Assembly (NCBI GenBank): GCA_018136815.1
Contig: CM030932.1
Location: 8,804,001 to 8,868,000, forward strand
DNA: 64,000 nucleotides
Direction: 5' to 3'
Source of the DNA: Isochrysis galbana
Taxonomy: Eukaryota; Haptophyta; Isochrysidales; Isochrysidaceae
The first letter of the stretch is position 1. Each line of letters starts with the position of its first letter. Shown here in pieces: positions 61,147 through 64,000 of the stretch. A program made the translations under genes and the position numbers. The notes beneath the pieces were generated by a model. That model was not told where the DNA came from. It saw nothing but the letters and a program-made list of their open reading frames with translations, and ran no database searches.

Positions 61147-62122
61147 ATGGCCGTCCTGCCGTCCCTTCCACTGGTTATGGCGGCTATCTCGCCGCCAACG
61201 GTGCCTATCGCACCTGGCGTGCGTCTCCCGTACGTGAGTCTAGGTACTGGATCAGGCATGCTCCGTCCTGAAACGAATGTGACTCGCGCGGTGCAGCTTT
61301 GGCTGGCATCGGGCGGCACCGCCATTGATACGGCCTTCATCTATCACGATGAGGCTGCGATCGCTGCCGGCATTGCGTCATCACCGGCGCCGATGCCCTT
61401 CATCATCACCAAAGTGCCGTGCAGCACGTACGCGACTGCCACAGCGAACATCGACAGCAACCTTGCCCAGTTGCACACCTCTAGCACAGACCTGCTGCTG
61501 ATTCACTCCCCGTGGTGTAAAGGGAATGGTTCCAGCGAGGAGACTTGGCGAGCTATGGAGGACGCACAGGCAGTGGGTAAGGCACACGCCATCGGCGTCT
61601 CCAATTTCGGCATCCCTGAGCTAGAGCACTTGCGCAAAACCGCAAGGAAATGGCCGCCGGCCATCAATCAATGTTCACTTTCCGTTGGCTACCACGACGA
61701 CGAAACTATCAGGTGCATCTAGCGTACACGCCCCCACGCACCGTGGGGTAGATCACTAAAACGCGTGTGCATTGAGACACCACACCTTGTCAATCTAGTC
61801 TTGATTTTCGCACAGGTATTGTACGAAGAACGACATCACGTACATGGCGTACTCTCCATTGTGTGGCGGGCCGAATGGCTCTTCGTGCAAGCATGGTGGA
61901 GTTCTCACCCTACCCGAAGTACAAGCCGTGGCTATGGCGCATAATGTATCAGCTGCTCAAGTGGCACTGAAGTGGATTGTTCAACAGGGCCACCCGCTCG
62001 CCACAGCCGTCTGGCGGGAGGACTACATGCACCAAGACTTGGACCTTTGGTCATGGGGAGACTTGTCGGCGGGAGAGATGGCACTCCTCACAAAAGCGGG
62101 CGTACAGTTTGCTCCTCTCTGA
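61147..62122 (+). CDS. Aldo-keto reductase
   Basis: Exons 61147-61712 and 61816-62122 join in phase to 290 residues. The fold of an NADPH-dependent aldo-keto reductase is clear: LPYVSLGTGSG, the catalytic tetrad Asp61 and Tyr66 (AIDTAFIYHDE), Lys89 (ITKV) and His120 (LLIHSPW), then AIGVSNFG, INQCSLSVGYHD and a shortened C-terminal part (ALKWIVQQGHPLATAV). The family reduces aldehydes and ketones to alcohols. The substrate cannot be deduced. The first 22 residues are mildly hydrophobic, and a start at Met11 is also possible. Chain length is slightly below the usual 310-330. Confidence 0.92.
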
Positions 62123-62489
62123 AGCGGAGTTTCTCGAGCAATTCGAGGTCACGCATCGGGGATCACCAACTCCTAACCTCGCCTGAACAACGTAAAATAA
62201 GATAAGGTCGTGTGCGAAGAAATGATACGTTGCCAACCATTGTCTCGTGGCGTTGTGCGCTGGCCGTGCAGACGATGTGAATGTTTTTTGATGGTACAAC
62301 CTATGGCTCAAAGGCATGGCTGTGATGGTAACCGGTAGAACTATCGTTAAAGCGATAGGGCCATGGAGCGCGCGCCGCTCCTCTCCTGCCGTCCCCCCCG
62401 CCGCGCCAAGGCAAGAAGCGTTCATTGGTCCCACCCCTCACGCCTCACGTGTCACTTGGGGGGGGCAAAGGGTTCAATCATCACCACCC
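62123..62489. other. Intergenic with end of a dispersed repeat
   Basis: Bases 62322-62400 (AACTATCGTTAAAGCGATAG, GGCCATGGAGCGCGCGCCGC) resemble 33301-33385 and form a small hairpin. No gene. Confidence 0.45.
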
Positions 62490-62835
62490 AATAAATAAAA
62501 TAATTAATGTTATATCCTAGCCAACCCCACTAGCTAATTGGACACAACTTTTCCGTCCCGGAATCCCGCCATGCCTGACGAGCCAGGTGTCCGAAGGCTA
62601 CCGGGGGGAGGGGGCACCGCCCCCTCCCCCCGATATTCGACCTCCCCCCAGTGCACGCACCGACCCCGCGCACCCCAACACGTCCTCTCCTCGAGTCCAC
62701 GCTGGGGGAAACCCCTTTCGGGTAAAAACAACGCAGGGGGGGGGGGGCACTCATGAATAGGAGCCCAGAAACGCTAATCTCTCCTCGCAAGAGCGAGTGG
62801 CCGCGGCGAGCCGCGGCCCTTCCCTCCTGGTTCTG
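62490..62835 (-). mobile_element. SINE copy D, copy-C-type tail, interrupted by a TIR element
   Basis: The sequence is almost identical to the 3' half of copy C (42558-42905). It breaks at 62835 exactly where copy C continues with GGCGCCCCCGTCT, and those bases reappear at the very end of the window (63988-64000). A similar but imperfect pair (gttcaatcatcaccaccc at 62472-62489, gttcaattatccccatcc at 62847) could be taken for a TSD. The split is better explained by the insertion of 62836-63986. Confidence 0.8.
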
Positions 62836-62998
62836 AGACCAAAAGCGTTCAATTATCCCCATCCCTGCTGACACCTTTCATTGTCACCTGGAGGTTACTT
62901 GAGTCAACTTGACCCTTCACATGTTGAAACACACACGTGGTCTGACTCCATTCACTCGATTTGGGGCAGGGTGGATATATCGTTGAAATCACGATATC

Positions 62999-63553
62999 TC
63001 ATGATATCCCATGTTGGTTTTCCCCTCCAAAGAAAATTGATCGAATTCCTTTGAAAGCGATCGTTTTTTTTTTTGTCAAGAGCCTGGTGCGCGCTTTCAG
63101 AACTGCCCCCTCTATGTTGTTGTCAGTTTGATTGACCAGAGCAAGCATTTCCTGTGGAGTTATGTGTCCGACGCTATCCCGGGTGAAAAGGAGCAGACTG
63201 AATCCTGGGCCCTGTCCCTGCACCCTCAGTATGATTTGGCGATTCAGTGTGATGACGAGGCCCATGCCGTACACGTCGTAGTAATTCACTGGAACGCGAT
63301 TGGGAGGGGTGGTGTCGCTCAAGCTCACGGACGCCAGAACCCTCTTGTGCACTTCGTCAACGACCGCCTGTGCGTTGTCGTCAGCCCTGACTTCGAACCC
63401 CTGCATGACCGCGGACGTGAGGCACGAGAAGCCCTCTACAGGGGATCGTGCGTACAAGTTGCAAATGGATTGGAAGGCGTTGTCTGTCGCGTCGGGGAAG
63501 AAGGTGACCGGGAGAGTGGCGGAGCGGGTGGGGGTGACGGGGGCAGGGACAGA
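62999..63553 (-). pseudogene. Unknown protein fragment inside the TIR element
   Basis: The frame is open from just after a TGA at about 63554-63556 to the stop at 62999, about 184 residues, without an early ATG. It has globular-looking sequence (LPVTFFPDATDNAFQSICNL, VNYYDVYGMGLVITLNRQII, FSLLLFTRDSVGHITPQEML). The same frame is also open on the far side of the TGA (LGCSVITPDTLCNNVFDQGM, ..PYYSGFRYDR), so a single nonsense codon may separate two parts of one protein. A run of ten or more A on the sense strand near 63065 could add a frameshift. I recognise no family. Confidence 0.4.
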
Positions 63554-63825
63554 TTCAAATCATCGATCGTATCTGAAACCCGAGTAGTATGGCTCGTCTT
63601 CCATGGAGACACACCTTTTGGCGCACATGCCTTGGTCGAAGACGTTATTGCACAGTGTATCGGGTGTGATGACGCTGCAGCCTAGCCTCGATTGGTTGGC
63701 CTTCTCCATGAGAGGACCTGCCGTTCCTTTGTTTTTTTTTACCCTCAAGGTCGTCCAGAAAGGTTCATTTCCTTGTGCTCTTGGGAGGTGGTGCGCTTGG
63801 CGTGCGCTTCCCCACCTGCTGCGGG

Positions 63826-63983
63826 GGTGATGGTGATTGAACGCGTTCCACGTGTAGGCTGATGGTGATTGAACGCTTTTTCCATGCGGTGGGGGTGATG
63901 GTGATTGAGCGCGTTCCACGTGTAGGCTGATGGTGATTGAACGCTTTTCCATGCGGTGGGTGATGGTGATTGAGCGCTTCTCG
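63826..63983 (+). repeat. Tandem repeat, about 74-bp unit
   Basis: GTGATGGTGATTGA(A/G)CGCGT, TCCACGTGTAGGCTGATGGT and GATTGAACGCTTTT(T)CCATG, closed by CGGTGGG, is present about twice, with a further partial copy. The GATGGTGATTGA(A/G)CGC submotif occurs five times and equals the terminal inverted repeat of the element at 62836-63986. Confidence 0.85.
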
Positions 63984-64000
63984 CCTTGGCGCCCCCGTCT

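Larger units (their letters stand above)
62836..63986. mobile_element. TIR element inserted in SINE copy D, carrying an unknown ORF
   Basis: The left end GAGACCAAAAGCGTTCAATT is mirrored at the right end by the complement of GATTGAGCGCTTCTC, and ATCCCCATC by GATGGTGAT. Host SINE sequence resumes immediately after (63988). Size is about 1.15 kb. The right end contains tandem copies of the TIR motif. The only sizeable frame is on the minus strand (62999-63553) and does not look like a transposase, so the element is probably non-autonomous. Confidence 0.55.

Noticed and set aside
62472-62864. Imperfect direct repeat around SINE copy D taken as its TSD
   Set aside because: The right member is the terminal inverted repeat of the inserted element, and SINE sequence resumes at 63988, so the insertion explains the break better.
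1-64000. tRNA and rRNA genes
   Set aside because: I scanned for conserved B-box (GGTTCGA.TCC) and rRNA signatures and found no segment that also had the paired stems. Faint hits near 2035 and 9608 lack the rest.

Overview
The window is nuclear DNA of a eukaryotic alga. Genes are separated by long repeat-rich gaps, many carry short GT..AG introns (one looks like GC..AG), and there are homopolymer and GA/CT tracts and three 100-N assembly gaps. Two genes begin with a hydrophobic signal peptide followed by a transit-like stretch, the address used for plastids bounded by extra membranes. That fits a chlorophyll-c type alga such as a haptophyte, but the species call is inference.

Host genes I could splice with consistent reading phase: plastid/lumen ascorbate peroxidase (2439-3664, -); the second half of Tudor-SN (12359-16050, +, 5' part lost in a gap); an erlectin/OS-9 type ER lectin with two MRH domains (30866-32538, +); a divergent Hsp70 lacking a substrate-binding domain (33927-36164, -); an EF-hand protein (37650-38204, -); a small Cys-rich knottin-like protein (39312-39527, -); a small plastid-targeted CP12-like protein (40659-41248, +); a secreted dermatopontin-like plus double SAM protein (44002-45595, -); a cytochrome b561 fragment (48185-48467, -); proteasome beta-5 (50234-51004, +); a chromodomain protein (59305-59739, -) and an aldo-keto reductase (61147-62122, +). 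Several disordered proteins of unknown function lie at 8423-9151, 23154-25402, 28052-28483 and 54805-55938.

Mobile DNA makes up much of the rest. There is a 5'-truncated LINE (17618-20685) with several fragments of relatives, a Ty1/copia gag-protease remnant (28484-30600), a hAT element nested in a related hAT remnant (4999-7333), a chimeric ORF joining an IS5-type transposase N-terminus to a Fanzor/TnpB-like core (52248-53657), a TIR element interrupting a SINE (62836-63986), and a large set of SINE-like retroposons. The SINEs come in at least two families that share a central core and a hairpin-bearing head but differ in their tails. One tail matches the LINE 3' end, and five copies have 15-18 bp target-site duplications (one of them imperfect).

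The most novel signals are the IS5-Fanzor chimera, the mosaic SINE system with its LINE-matched tail and conserved 23-nt splice-site-like motif, the Hsp70 with altered ATPase motifs, the dermatopontin-SAM architecture, and the knottin ORF lying between two copies of a TATA-containing cassette.
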